Source: Stigmatella aurantiaca DW4/3-1 | Lineage (GTDB): Bacteria > Myxococcota > Myxococcia > Myxococcales > Myxococcaceae | NCBI RefSeq assembly: GCF_000165485.1 | Contig: NC_014623.1 | Location: 7,644,893-7,708,892 of the forward strand | Direction: 5' to 3' | Length of the DNA: 64,000 nt | Shown here: piece after piece, positions 1-8,579 of the stretch | How positions within the stretch are numbered: position 1 is the first letter of the stretch | Layout of the letters: every line of letters starts with the position of its first letter | Notes under the pieces: generated by a model | What the model was told of the DNA's origin: nothing | Database searches by the model: none | The model's input: only the letters and a program-made list of their open reading frames with translations | Translations under genes and position numbers: made by a program

Positions 1-1862
1 TGGCGGTGGCGGACTTGAACCAGGACGGCAAGCCCGACCTCGCCGTCTCCAATGCCACCAGCGGCGACGTGAGCGTGTTGCTCAACCAAGGCAACGGACG
101 TTTCACCCCTGCACTTCCCGCCAACGTGGGCGCGAAGCTTGGTTCGGTGGCGGCAGCGGATCTGAACGGGGATGGCAAGCCCGACCTCGCCATTGCCAAC
201 ACCGGCAGCCGCACGGTGAGCATTCTCCTCAACCAAGGCAGCGGCACCTTCGCCCCGGCAGACTTCTACACCGTGGACGAGGACCCTTCCTCCGTCGCCG
301 TGGCGGACTTGAACGGGGACGGCAAGCCCGACCTCGTCATTGCCAACACTGGCAGCGCCAGCGTGAGCGTCCTGCTCAACCAGGGGAACGGCACCTTCTC
401 CGCGGGAGGCCGCGCCAGCACGGGCGCTTTCCCCTCTTCCGTGACGGCGGTGGATCTCAATGGCGACGGGAAACCCGACCTCGCTGTCGCCAACGGCAAC
501 AGCTACGACGTGAGCGTGCTGATCAACCAAGGGGATGGCACTTTTGCCGTGGCGCACTACGGCGCTGGAGGCGGTCCCTCGGCGGTGGTGGCGGCGGACC
601 TGAACGGCGATGGACGACCTGATCTCGCCGTCTCAAACAGCAGCAGCGGCAACGTGAGCGTCCTGCTCAACCGGGGGAACGGTTCCTTCGAGAATGCAAT
701 TCACTACGGCGGTGGAAAGCGCCTCTGTGCGGTGGCTGCATTGGATCTGAATGGCGACGGAAAGCTCGACCTTGCCGCCTTGAGCTTCGCCAGGGGGAGC
801 GTGAGCACATTTCTCAACCAGGGCGACGGAACTTTCGCCGCGGCAGTCCACCACAGCGTGAAGACAAACCCCCAAGCGCTGGCGGCAACAGACCTGAACC
901 ATGATGGTCAAATTGATCTTGTCACCGTGAATTACAACCTCTCCAATCTAAGCGTGCTGATGAACCGAGGCCAAGGCTCGTTCGCCCCAGCCATCCAATC
1001 CAAAGTGGGGACGAACCTCACCTCGGTAGCCGCAGCGGACCTGAATGGCGATGGCAGGCCAGACCTCGCCGTCACGAGTGCGCTCAGCGGTACCGTGGAG
1101 GTGCTGCTCAACTACGGCCAAGGCACCTTCGCCGCCGCGGTCCCCTACAACGTGGGGGAATACCCCTCCTCGGTGGTGGCTGCGGAACTCAATGGGGATG
1201 GCAAGCCCGACCTCGCCGTCACCACTCAAGAAAGCCATCACGTGAGTGTGCTCCTCAACCAGGGCACCGGGACCTTCGCCGCCGCAGTCCCCTACGATGT
1301 GGGAGCAGGCCCTAAGGCCGTTACAGCAGCGGACCTGAACGGCGATGGAGTAGCCGACCTTGTTACGGCGAATGACACCAGCGCCACCGTGAGCGTGCTC
1401 CTCAACCAAGGCAACGGGACCTTCGCCGCCGCGGTCCCCTTCAGCGTGGGCCTCCGCCCTTCTTCGGTGACGGCCGCGGATCTGAACGGAGACGGCAAGG
1501 TGGATCTCGCCGTTGCAAACAAAGCCAGCCATGACGTGAGCGTGTTGCTCAATCAGGACCGCGCGGCCTTCGCGCCAGCGGTCCATTACCAGGCCGGGAC
1601 AGAGCCCCAAGGGGTGACGGCAGCGGATTTGAATGGGGACGGCAAACCCGATCTCGCCGTCGCGAATTGGACCAGCGGCGAAGTGAGCCTGCTGCTCAAC
1701 CAGGGCGATGGGACCTTCACCGCCACAGCCGGGTACAGCGTGGGAATGGATTCCAACGCGGTGACGGCAGCGGACCTGAACGGCGATGGAAAAGCCGACC
1801 TGGCCGTCACACACCAATACAGTTCCACCGTGAGCGTGCTGCTCAGCACCTGCTTGCCCTGA
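1..1862 (+). CDS. VCBS/FG-GAP repeat protein (5' end outside window)
   Basis: The reading frame is open from the left edge (codon boundary at base 3) to a TGA at 1860-1862, so the true start and any signal peptide lie outside the window. The visible ~619 residues are 13 copies of a ~47-residue repeat, each with the core DLNGDGKPDLAV followed by VSVLLNQGxGTF. This is the calcium-loop signature of VCBS/FG-GAP (integrin alpha-like beta-propeller) repeats. Such proteins are normally exported and bind Ca2+ or carbohydrate at the cell surface; that role is known for the family and not shown here. The C-terminus ends right after the last repeat (SVLLSTCLP), with no sorting tag or catalytic domain. 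Confidence 0.9.
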   Translation, partial: AVADLNQDGKPDLAVSNATSGDVSVLLNQGNGRFTPALPANVGAKLGSVAAADLNGDGKPDLAIANTGSRTVSILLNQGSGTFAPADFYTVDEDPSSVAVADLNGDGKPDLVIANTGSASVSVLLNQGNGTFSAGGRASTGAFPSSVTAVDLNGDGKPDLAVANGNSYDVSVLINQGDGTFAVAHYGAGGGPSAVVAADLNGDGRPDLAVSNSSSGNVSVLLNRGNGSFENAIHYGGGKRLCAVAALDLNGDGKLDLAALSFARGSVSTFLNQGDGTFAAAVHHSVKTNPQALAATDLNHDGQIDLVTVNYNLSNLSVLMNRGQGSFAPAIQSKVGTNLTSVAAADLNGDGRPDLAVTSALSGTVEVLLNYGQGTFAAAVPYNVGEYPSSVVAAELNGDGKPDLAVTTQESHHVSVLLNQGTGTFAAAVPYDVGAGPKAVTAADLNGDGVADLVTANDTSATVSVLLNQGNGTFAAAVPFSVGLRPSSVTAADLNGDGKVDLAVANKASHDVSVLLNQDRAAFAPAVHYQAGTEPQGVTAADLNGDGKPDLAVANWTSGEVSLLLNQGDGTFTATAGYSVGMDSNAVTAADLNGDGKADLAVTHQYSSTVSVLLSTCLP

Positions 1863-1985
1863 ACCAGACGTGTTCGCCCACCCCCACGAAGCGCCTCAGC
1901 TGGCCCCAACCGCCAACCGGCCATCCACCGCATGCCACGCCGGAAACGCTTCCGGAGATGCCTTAGAGCGCCGAGAAAGGCAGCG

Positions 1986-2153
1986 AGACCGATGTCCAAA
2001 GGTGACCCCTCGCGCGGGTGCCTCGAACTCACGCCAGCCCTTCGCATCGCGCACGCGAAGGGGGCCCTCCCTCCCCACGGCCCACACGTCTTCGCCGTGG
2101 GTCCACACACCAGAGAGGTCCGCGGAAGTTCCGGTGCTCTCGCGTTCCCACCG
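1986..2153 (-). pseudogene. Remnant of a DVWAVG-type (YCF48/BNR-like) repeat protein
   Basis: On the minus strand about 56 codons read LSGVWTHGEDVWAVG followed by an RDAKGWREFEAP segment. This is the pattern of beta-propeller proteins built on GVW..DVWAVG..W repeats, which are common in myxobacterial secretomes. Only about one repeat is recognisable; the rest of the open frame on either side (up to 2555 and down to 1896) is compositional noise antisense to other features. No plausible start or domain context remains, so this is called a decayed fragment. Assignment rests on motif recognition only. Confidence 0.45.
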
Positions 2154-2186
2154 GCCCCCCTTCCATCCGTGCGGCAAGCCCCTCAG

Positions 2187-2318
2187 GTCATCGGCCTGGG
2201 CCTGCTGACCGAGGCCATCGGCTGGCACGGCGGTGAGGCGAGCGCCAGCCGCGCCCGCTTCGAGGCGCTCTCGAAGGATGATCGGGACGCCCTGCTCACC
2301 TTCCTCGAATCGCTGTGA
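2187..2318 (+). pseudogene. 3' remnant of a DUF1111-type di-haem oxidoreductase gene
   Basis: The last ~43 codons before the TGA at 2316-2318 read GLGLLTEAIGWHGGEA followed by SRARFEALSKDDRDALLTFLESL. This matches the conserved C-terminal tail of di-haem oxidoreductases (LEEAIxWHGGEA...F..L...DR.ALL.FL.SL). No haem-binding CxxCH or upstream domain is present; the frame before 2187 is low-complexity sequence unrelated to the family. A strong terminator follows immediately, as expected for a genuine gene end. I infer that the 5' part was deleted. Confidence 0.55.
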
Positions 2319-2325
2319 GCCCGCG

Positions 2326-2363
2326 GGGCGGCCCCCTTCACGCGGCAGGGGGCCGCCCTTTCT
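2326..2363 (+). terminator. Rho-independent terminator
   Basis: A perfect 11-bp inverted repeat (GGGCGGCCCCC at 2326-2336, GGGGGCCGCCC at 2348-2358) with an 11-nt loop is followed by TTTCTT. It starts 7 bp after the stop of the di-haem oxidoreductase remnant. Confidence 0.8.
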
Positions 2364-2452
2364 TCCGGGGCTTGCAGCACTCGGCGCTTGTCCAACGGGG
2401 AAGACTCGGGAATGAGGGGGTGTCGGTATCCCAGCAACAGGGGCGCACGGGC

Positions 2453-3436
2453 ATGACCACTCCGCAGGATCAACACCCACCGCAAAATCCGGGCGGGATG
2501 TTCGAGAACCGGCTCCGCAAGAATGCCCGGCACTTCCGCAAGTGGGCGCAGGCACGAGGCCTCACCTGTTTTCGCATCTACGATCGAGACATCCCCGAGT
2601 ACCCCTACGCGGTGGACCTGTACGGGGACCGGGTCCTGCTCGTGGAGTACCCCCGCCGGCGGGCCCTCAAGAGTGGCGCCGTGGAACAGCAGCGCGAGGA
2701 GGTGCTCGCCACGGTGGCGCAGGTGCTCGAAACCGCCCCGGAGCGCATCCACGTCAAGACACATACCCCCCAGCCCTGGGGCCGACAGCAGTACGAGCGG
2801 ATGGGCCAGGGGGGCGAGCGTTTCGTGGTGGAAGAGCAAGGGCTGAAGTTCTGGGTGAACCTCGGCGACTACCTCGACACGGGCCTCTTCATGGACCACC
2901 GGCTCACGCGCGCACGGGTCCGAGAGGAGGCTCGCGGCAAGCGCTTTCTCAACCTCTTCGCATACACGGGGGCCTTCACCGTCTACGCGGCCGATGGGGG
3001 CGCCGCGCGCACGGTCACCGTGGACCTGTCGAACACGTACCTCGACTGGGCGGAGGAGAACCTCGCCCTCAATGGCCTGGCGCACGCGCACCACGCCCTC
3101 ATCCGCGCGGATGTGCCCTCGTGGCTCGAAGCCCAGGGTGATGAACCGGACCGCTACGAGCTCATCGTCTGTGACCCCCCGTCCTTCTCCACCTCCAAGC
3201 GCATGAGCGGGTCCTTCAACGTCCAGCGGGACCAGTCCCGGTTGCTCAGGGCCCTCCAGACCGTGCTCGCCCCCGGGGGCATCCTCTACTTCTCCACCAA
3301 CTTCCAGGGGTTCACCCTCGACACGGCCTCCGTCCGAGGGCTGGAGATCGAGGAGTTGACCCCGGCCTCCATTCCCGAGGACTTCCAGCGCAAGGAGATC
3401 CACCGCTGCTGGCGCATGGTCGCCCCCCGCCGTTGA
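2453..3436 (+). CDS. RlmK-like class I SAM-dependent rRNA methyltransferase
   Basis: The protein of 327 aa corresponds to the stand-alone C-terminal (RlmK) half of E. coli RlmKL, which makes m7G2069 in 23S rRNA. Visible hallmarks are FENRLRKN near the start, YDRDIPEYPYAVD, DYLDTGLFMDHR, the SAM-binding loop LNLFAYTGAF (about residue 165), the motif IV VCDPPSFS (about residue 241), and FNVQRDQ. The N-terminal THUMP/RlmL part is absent. The ATG at 2453 gives MTTPQDQ; an ATG at 2499 (MFENRL) is also possible since homology begins there. No strong ribosome-binding site favours either. The exact rRNA target is inferred from family resemblance. Confidence 0.85.
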   Translation: MTTPQDQHPPQNPGGMFENRLRKNARHFRKWAQARGLTCFRIYDRDIPEYPYAVDLYGDRVLLVEYPRRRALKSGAVEQQREEVLATVAQVLETAPERIHVKTHTPQPWGRQQYERMGQGGERFVVEEQGLKFWVNLGDYLDTGLFMDHRLTRARVREEARGKRFLNLFAYTGAFTVYAADGGAARTVTVDLSNTYLDWAEENLALNGLAHAHHALIRADVPSWLEAQGDEPDRYELIVCDPPSFSTSKRMSGSFNVQRDQSRLLRALQTVLAPGGILYFSTNFQGFTLDTASVRGLEIEELTPASIPEDFQRKEIHRCWRMVAPRR

Positions 3437-3472
3437 GCCCAGGGAGCGCCTGGCTCAGCCCTGGGGCTTTTC
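3436..3472 (+). terminator. Probable terminator after the RlmK-like gene
   Basis: AGCCCAGGG (3436-3444) can pair with CCCTGGGGCT (3459-3468, one bulged base), and a short T-run follows (3468-3471). It overlaps the 3' end of the convergent fxsA gene. Confidence 0.4.
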
Positions 3473-3955
3473 CTCCGTGAACTCGGCGTCCACCTCCCCT
3501 GGAAGACGGGACGCGGGGGGCGCTTCGCGAGGAGAGGTTCCTGGCCCCTGCCCCCCTCCCCAACCAACGGTGGTGACCCGCACCGAGCCATTGCGCATCC
3601 CCCGCTCGAGCGAGCGGCGAAGCCGGGCGGCAATCCCGCGCCGCACCGCGGGAATCAGGAGGATCAGCCCCACCGCATCCGTGATGACTCCTGGCAGGAC
3701 GAGCAGCAAGCCCCCCAGCAGCACGAGGGCCCCGCTCAGAATGCCCTCTTCCGGTGGGCGGCCCTGGGCCATGGCCTCCTGCCAGCGCCTCACGACCCGG
3801 AGCCCCTCCCGCCGGGCCAGCGACGCACCCACGAGCCCCATCCCCACGACCAGGGCGAGGGTGGGCAGCACTCCGAGGTGCCGGCCAATCCCGACAAGCA
3901 GGTACAGGTCCAGGAACGGCACGACGATGAAGGCGAGGAGGAGGTATTTGGCCAC
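3455..3955 (-). CDS. fxsA: FxsA family membrane protein
   Basis: The protein of 166 aa shows the FxsA pattern: KYLLLAFIVVPFLDLYLLVGIG at the N-terminus, a second hydrophobic segment (TLALVVGMGLVGASLAR), then LSGALVLLGGLLLVLPGVITDAVGLILLIP, and a polar C-terminal tail. FxsA is an inner-membrane protein; in E. coli extra copies relieve phage T7 exclusion by F plasmid, but its normal function is poorly understood. The start is GTG. The gene lies 60 bp downstream of the hypothetical gene at 4016-4531 on the same strand and converges on the RlmK-like gene with an 18-bp gap. Confidence 0.88.
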   Translation of the reverse strand: MAKYLLLAFIVVPFLDLYLLVGIGRHLGVLPTLALVVGMGLVGASLARREGLRVVRRWQEAMAQGRPPEEGILSGALVLLGGLLLVLPGVITDAVGLILLIPAVRRGIAARLRRSLERGMRNGSVRVTTVGWGGGQGPGTSPREAPPASRLPGEVDAEFTEEKPQG

Positions 3956-4015
3956 CCTCTCACCCTAATGACTCGGCGCGGGATTTTCCGCTCCCCCGTC
4001 GCCTTCCAGACAGGC

Positions 4016-4531
4016 TCACCCCCGGAGCTGGTCGAGGAGGAAGGACACCACGAAATACAGGGAGAGGAGCGCGGCGATGAGCGCCAGGAGCACCTTGGTT
4101 CCCGCTTGCATCCCGTCGGGAGGGGCCTCGTACCGGGCCGCCACCGCCTCCGGCAACCCGAGCATCTCCCCCGCGTACCGCGCCGTGCGGAGAAACTGAT
4201 CCGCCACCGCCCCGTCTTCCTGAATGGATACCGGGCGGCCAAGCTGGGGATCGACGAGGCGAACCTCGGCCAGCGCGGCCAGCATGAGCGCCTCGCCGAC
4301 CACCTCGCGAACCAGCTCGGTCTTCTCGGAGAGGGGCACCCGGAGCTCCGTGGCAACCAGCTGGCCGTTCTCCCGCAGCTCGCCCAGCTCCACCTCCCCT
4401 GCCTTCAAGTGCCAGACCCGCGTTCCATCGGGACGTGCCGTGACGCCTCGCTCCCTCAGCAACGCATCCACCCGGGGGCCGTCGTAAGGTGTCCCGGGCA
4501 CCAGTGTCTGAAGGAGCAACTCGTATCTCAC
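4016..4531 (-). CDS. Hypothetical tail-anchored protein
   Basis: I do not recognise a family. The 171-aa product (GTG start, beginning VRYELLLQTL) is a soluble alpha/beta-looking domain with a single C-terminal hydrophobic helix (KVLLALIAALLSLYFVVSFLL), so it is probably a tail-anchored inner-membrane protein facing the cytoplasm. The frame stays open upstream to an ATG at 4585, but that start would overlap the divergent rlmI-like gene (ATG at 4563). The GTG at 4531 leaves a 31-bp divergent intergenic gap and starts where the sequence becomes protein-like. It may be co-transcribed with fxsA. Confidence 0.65.
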   Translation of the reverse strand: MRYELLLQTLVPGTPYDGPRVDALLRERGVTARPDGTRVWHLKAGEVELGELRENGQLVATELRVPLSEKTELVREVVGEALMLAALAEVRLVDPQLGRPVSIQEDGAVADQFLRTARYAGEMLGLPEAVAARYEAPPDGMQAGTKVLLALIAALLSLYFVVSFLLDQLRG

Positions 4532-4562
4532 GCGGGTTGGCAGTATACGCCGCGCCACGACT

Positions 4563-5846
4563 ATGCCCATGAAGCCCGGAGACAAGAGGCAGCGGCCCGC
4601 ACGCCCCCCCCACGGCAGGGGAAAACCCCACCGCCCGGAGAAACCGGCGCCCGACCGCGACGTGCCGGATCGCGGCCCCGATGGGCTGCCCCAGGTCTCG
4701 CTCCTGCGCCGCGGCGTCGAGCGCTGGCAGGCGGGTCCTCCGTGGATCTACCGCGCGGACCTCAACGGCGCCCCAGGGCTCACCCAGGGCGAGGTGGTGC
4801 GCGTCACCGATGGCCGGGGCTGGTTCCTTGGCAAGGCCTTCTACTCGCCCCACTCCAAGATTGCCCTGCGCTGGCTCAGCTACGAGGACGTTCCGGTGGA
4901 CGCGGACTTCTTCCGGCAACGGCTCGCCGCGGCGAATGCCCTGCGCCGCCACGCCCTGCCCGGAGAGAGCACCTACCGGGTGGTCCACGGTGAGGCGGAC
5001 CTGCTGCCTGGGCTCGTGGTGGACCGGTACGGCGACTACCTGAGCGTGCAGTTCCTCGTTCCCGCCATGGAAGCCCGCAAGGAGCTCATCGCGGATCTGC
5101 TCACCGAGCTGTTCAAGCCCCGGGGCATCGTCAACCGGTCGGATGTCGGGGTGCGCGCGCTGGAGGGGCTCACGCCCGAGAAGGGGCTGCTGCGCGGCGA
5201 GCTGCCCGGCCCGGTCTCATTCGACGAGGGCCTGGTGCGCATGCGGGCGGATCTGCTCGAAGGCCAGAAGACGGGTGCTTTCCTGGACCAGCGCGAGAAC
5301 CATGTCCTGGCGGCCCAGTACGCCTCGGGCGAGGCGCTCGACTGCTTCTCCTACGTGGGAGGTTTTGCCCTCCAACTCGCCACGCGGGCGCAGCGCGTCA
5401 CCGCCGTGGAGATCTCCGAGGCCGCCGCCGCCCAGTTGCGCGACAACGCCGCCGCCAACCGCCTGACCAACCTGGAGGTCGTGACCGCCAACGCCTTCGA
5501 CTTCTTGCGCGACGCGGTGGACGAGGGGCGGCGCTTCGACACCATCGTCCTGGATCCGCCCTCCTTCGCGAAGAACAAGGACGCGGTGGCCGCCGCGCTG
5601 CGCGGGTACAAGGAGATCAACCTGCGCGCCATGCAGTTGCTGCGGCCCGGCGGCTTCCTCATCTCCGCCAGTTGCACCTACCATGTCGACGAGCAGGCAT
5701 TCGAGGACATGCTCGCTTCCGCCGCCGCCGACGCACGGCGCCGCGTGCAGATCATCGAACGGCGGGGGGCCAGCAAGGATCACCCGGTAATCCTGAATTT
5801 AAGGGAAACACGTTATTTGAAGTGCTTCGTCCTTCGGGTGCTGTAA
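4563..5846 (+). CDS. RlmI-like 23S rRNA (cytosine-5) methyltransferase
   Basis: The protein of 427 aa has an N-terminal basic, Pro-rich extension (about 45 residues), a PUA-type RNA-binding domain (about 45-125: RGVERWQAGPPWIYRADL ... GWFLGKAFY), and a Rossmann methyltransferase with GQKTGAFLDQREN, the SAM loop LDCFSYVGGFAL (about 258), VLDPPSFAKNK (about 329), and the catalytic Cys371 in SASCTYHVD. This is the RlmI/YccW architecture (m5C1962 of 23S rRNA in E. coli). It is divergent from the tail-anchored hypothetical gene and is the second rRNA methyltransferase of the RlmI/RlmK superfamily within 2.2 kb. The target base is inferred. Confidence 0.88.
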   Translation: MPMKPGDKRQRPARPPHGRGKPHRPEKPAPDRDVPDRGPDGLPQVSLLRRGVERWQAGPPWIYRADLNGAPGLTQGEVVRVTDGRGWFLGKAFYSPHSKIALRWLSYEDVPVDADFFRQRLAAANALRRHALPGESTYRVVHGEADLLPGLVVDRYGDYLSVQFLVPAMEARKELIADLLTELFKPRGIVNRSDVGVRALEGLTPEKGLLRGELPGPVSFDEGLVRMRADLLEGQKTGAFLDQRENHVLAAQYASGEALDCFSYVGGFALQLATRAQRVTAVEISEAAAAQLRDNAAANRLTNLEVVTANAFDFLRDAVDEGRRFDTIVLDPPSFAKNKDAVAAALRGYKEINLRAMQLLRPGGFLISASCTYHVDEQAFEDMLASAAADARRRVQIIERRGASKDHPVILNLRETRYLKCFVLRVL

Positions 5847-5895
5847 GTCAGTAGGGTTCGACCGCGCCCCCGCGTTGTGAGAAAAGAAGAAATGG

Positions 5896-6396
5896 ATGTC
5901 ACCGCGGGATTGGGACGACGAAGACGAGGCCCCCCGGGCCCATGAAACAGTGCTGGAGGCGCGCGCGATCCAAGAGGTGCGCGTCCTCTATCGCCAGGCG
6001 GATACCGCCTATGCGCCCTTCTCGTGTCCGGCCAGCGGTGAGTGTTGTCAGCTGGCCCGGACACAACGCCAGCCCTGGCTGTGGTATCCTGAGTGGCGGC
6101 TGTTGACGCGCCAGCGCCCGCTGCCTCCTCCCCGGCCAGACGGGGGATGCCCTTATCTGGATGCCACCGGGACACGGTGCACCGTCTACCTGGATCGTCC
6201 TTTCGGTTGCCGGACGTTTTTCTGCGAGCGGATCCGCGGCCCCGCTCGCCAACCCGCCGAGGCTGTCGACACGCTCTTGCGCCGTCTCGAGCGCATCTCC
6301 CAAGCCGTGAGACCTGACCAGACCGGTCCTCGTCCACTGCTGGAATGGCACGCCGCCGCCTTCTTGGCCTCTCAACAGGAGAGAACCGAACCGTGA
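5896..6396 (+). CDS. YkgJ-type cysteine-cluster (zinc/iron-binding) protein
   Basis: The 166-aa protein has seven cysteines in the YkgJ (CxxCxxxCC) family arrangement: FSCPASGECCQ (C44, C50, C51), GGCPYLD (C85), GTRCTVY (C95), and RPFGCRTFFC (C105, C110). Members are presumed metal-cluster proteins of unknown function. The start is the ATG at 5896. The stop overlaps the start of the glycerate kinase gene by 4 bp (GTGA), implying translational coupling. The function is unknown, though the family call is firm. Confidence 0.85.
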   Translation: MSPRDWDDEDEAPRAHETVLEARAIQEVRVLYRQADTAYAPFSCPASGECCQLARTQRQPWLWYPEWRLLTRQRPLPPPRPDGGCPYLDATGTRCTVYLDRPFGCRTFFCERIRGPARQPAEAVDTLLRRLERISQAVRPDQTGPRPLLEWHAAAFLASQQERTEP

Positions 6397-7565
6397 TCCC
6401 CCGCTGGCTGGTCGCTCCGCAGGAGTTCAAAGGTACCCTCACCGCCGCCGAAGCAGCGCAGGCCATGAGGGCGGGCATCCGCGAGGCCGCCCCCGAAGTG
6501 CTGTTGGATCTGGCGCCGCTGGCGGACGGAGGACCGGGGACGGTGGATGCCCTGCTGACCGGAACCCCCGGCGAACGGCGCGTGATGACGGTGCAGGGAC
6601 CTCTCGGCGAGCCCGTGGAAGCGGCCTATGCACTGTTGGAATCTGGACAGACCGCCGTCATCGAAATGGCCACGGCATCGGGGCTGTCCCTGTTGGATCC
6701 GGAGAACTTGGATATCCGGCGGGCCTCGACCTATGGCACGGGCGAGCTGATGCGGGCCGCGCTGGACGCGGGCTGCACCCGAATCATCGTGGGGCTGGGC
6801 GGCAGCGCGACGAATGACGCGGGCACCGGCGCGCTCACGGCCCTGGGGTACCGGTTCCTGGATGCGAAGGGCCGCCCGTTGCCCCCCGGCGGTGCCGCGC
6901 TGCGGCACCTGGCCCGCGTGGACACCAGCCACCAACACCCCCAGCTCGCCGAGGTGGAGCTGCTGGCGGCCACGGACGTCACCGCCCCCCTGTTGGGCCC
7001 CAATGGCGCCTCCCGGCTCTTTGGCCCCCAGAAGGGCGCGGACCCGGACACCGTGGAGGAGCTCGAAGAGGCGCTCCTGCACTTCTCCAGGAACGTCGGG
7101 CAAGAGTTCGTCCGGATGCCCGGCGTCGGGGCCGCGGGAGGATTGGGGTACGGCCTGGCGGTGCTCGCCAGTGCCAACATCGTGTCGGGCTACGAGTTGG
7201 TGGCCCAGGCGCTCCACCTCGAGCGGCGCATGGCGGTGGCGGACATGGTGCTCACCGGCGAGGGCCGCTACGACCGGCAGACCTCCTTCGGCAAGGGGCC
7301 CGCGGCCCTGGCCTACTCGGGCCGGGCGCTGGGCAGGCCCGTGGTGCTCTTCGCGGGATCCGTGCTGCCCGAGAAGGGGCTGGACATGTCGCTGTTCAGC
7401 ACCATCGTCGAGGCCGGGAGCCGCTCGCTGACCAAGGCCGCCGCGGCCCAGGCCCTCCAGACGGCCGCGGCCCAGTGGGCCGCCACCGCCCGGCACATCA
7501 AACCCTACGACGCACGCGACGCGATGCACTCGGACGAGGACTCGGCCAGCTCCTGGACCTCGTAG
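6393..7565 (+). CDS. glxK: Glycerate kinase (GlxK/GarK family)
   Basis: The 390-aa protein has the class II glycerate kinase signatures: VAPQEFKGTLTAAEAAQAM near the N-terminus, the GGSATNDAGTG loop (about 145), AATDVTAPLLGPNGASRLFGPQKGA, and VLTGEGRYDRQTSFGKGP. It phosphorylates glycerate, feeding it into glycolysis or serine metabolism. The GTG at 6393 is chosen because an AGGAGAG ribosome-binding site precedes it (6377-6383) and homology starts there; the upstream in-frame ATG at 6345 lies inside the preceding gene. It overlaps the YkgJ gene by 4 bp and is probably co-transcribed with it. Confidence 0.92.
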   Translation: MIPRWLVAPQEFKGTLTAAEAAQAMRAGIREAAPEVLLDLAPLADGGPGTVDALLTGTPGERRVMTVQGPLGEPVEAAYALLESGQTAVIEMATASGLSLLDPENLDIRRASTYGTGELMRAALDAGCTRIIVGLGGSATNDAGTGALTALGYRFLDAKGRPLPPGGAALRHLARVDTSHQHPQLAEVELLAATDVTAPLLGPNGASRLFGPQKGADPDTVEELEEALLHFSRNVGQEFVRMPGVGAAGGLGYGLAVLASANIVSGYELVAQALHLERRMAVADMVLTGEGRYDRQTSFGKGPAALAYSGRALGRPVVLFAGSVLPEKGLDMSLFSTIVEAGSRSLTKAAAAQALQTAAAQWAATARHIKPYDARDAMHSDEDSASSWTS

Positions 7566-7592
7566 GGCCTCCCGGGCGCGCCCCTTCCCAAC

Positions 7593-8564
7593 TCAGGGCT
7601 CGAGGACATCCTGCGTCCGCACCACCCGCATCCCCGCTTCGCGCAGGGTGCGGAGGGCCGCGTCCGCCACGCGCGGAAAGTCGAGCGCGGGGGGCAGTGG
7701 ATCCAACGGGGGCGCGGGCACGGGGCTCATCGCGTCCTCCAGGATGAAGATGCGCCCCATCTTCGAGCGGTCCGTGCGCTCGATGTGCTGGCGCAGGTCC
7801 ATCAGCGTGGACAGCACGCAGTGGGACTTGGCCTGCCCGAACACGTACACGCGATCAAAGGACATGAGGTGCTCGAACAGGCGCGTGTTGAACTCGCCCA
7901 CCTTCTGTCCCCGCACCTCCGTCACCTCGGGCGCCAGCACGGAGTAATTCTCCGTGAGCGGGTGCTCCCCCTTCAGCTCGAACCAGGTGGGCGTATCCCG
8001 GACCAGGGCGTGAAACAGACTGGCCTCATACATCGCGGGAACGAGCGCATGGCTCAACCCCCCGAGCAGTGCGTGGTAGGGCCAGATGGTGAGCACGTAC
8101 CGGCCGCTGGCCTCCAGCCGCTCGCAGTAGGCCAGGCTCTCCTCCGGGTGGCGCGTGGGGCGCCAGCGGCCCGCGCGAACGTCCCCCGCGGTGATGACCG
8201 ACAAGGGCGGCGGCGGCCGACCCTCGGCATCCTGCCACCACGCGGGGTGGAAGATCTGGAAGGCCCGGTGGGTGTCGAGCGAGAAGACGAGCTCCGTCAA
8301 CCGGTCCAAACCGCCGTAGAGCCAGCGCAATGTCCGCTGGGTGTCCTCCACCGCGCCTGGGACGAAGAGGCTCGCCCCCGGGGTGCAGAAGGCCACCTGC
8401 ACATCGATGCCGAAGGCGGCAATGCGCACGGAGTCCTCGCGCGCGGGGCGAAGGCGGTGCTCGGCGGCGTAGCGCCGGGCCTCTTCGGCGACCGTGGCCC
8501 CGCGCTCCAGGTAGAGCTGGCCGGCGAGGGAGTCCTCGTGAAAGCGAGGCATGGGCAAGGGCAT
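7593..8564 (-). CDS. Nicotinamidase-like cysteine hydrolase (isochorismatase superfamily)
   Basis: The 323-aa protein keeps the nicotinamidase active site: Asp54 (FGIDVQVAF), Lys198 (FELKGEHP) and Cys249 (QAKSHCVLS) as the catalytic triad, with Asp97, His99 and His106 (SLDTHRAFQIFHP) as likely metal ligands. It would deamidate nicotinamide to nicotinate in the cytoplasm. It is longer than typical PncA (about 200 aa) because of an N-terminal extension of about 45 residues and a larger middle region. It lies 15 bp downstream of the nicotinate phosphoribosyltransferase gene on the same strand, which strongly supports an NAD-salvage role (Preiss-Handler pathway). Confidence 0.85.
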   Translation of the reverse strand: MPLPMPRFHEDSLAGQLYLERGATVAEEARRYAAEHRLRPAREDSVRIAAFGIDVQVAFCTPGASLFVPGAVEDTQRTLRWLYGGLDRLTELVFSLDTHRAFQIFHPAWWQDAEGRPPPPLSVITAGDVRAGRWRPTRHPEESLAYCERLEASGRYVLTIWPYHALLGGLSHALVPAMYEASLFHALVRDTPTWFELKGEHPLTENYSVLAPEVTEVRGQKVGEFNTRLFEHLMSFDRVYVFGQAKSHCVLSTLMDLRQHIERTDRSKMGRIFILEDAMSPVPAPPLDPLPPALDFPRVADAALRTLREAGMRVVRTQDVLEP

Positions 8565-8579
8565 GGCGTTCTCCTGCGT

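Larger units (their letters stand above)
1863..2452. other. 590-bp stretch without an intact gene
   Basis: Between the repeat protein and the methyltransferase no frame gives a convincing protein. The stretch holds the two listed gene remnants, in opposite orientations about 30 bp apart, and the terminator. The remainder (1863-1985 and 2364-2452) shows nothing I can assign; the latter must include the leader of the methyltransferase gene. Confidence 0.6.

Noticed and set aside
2183-3403. 406-codon minus-strand frame opposite the RlmK-like gene
   Set aside because: No recognisable domain, and the opposite strand encodes a complete methyltransferase with all motifs.
7566-7592. GC-rich palindromic sequence (GGGCGCGCCC) between convergent genes as a terminator
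   Set aside because: The stem has almost no loop and no T-run on either strand, so it is not convincing.
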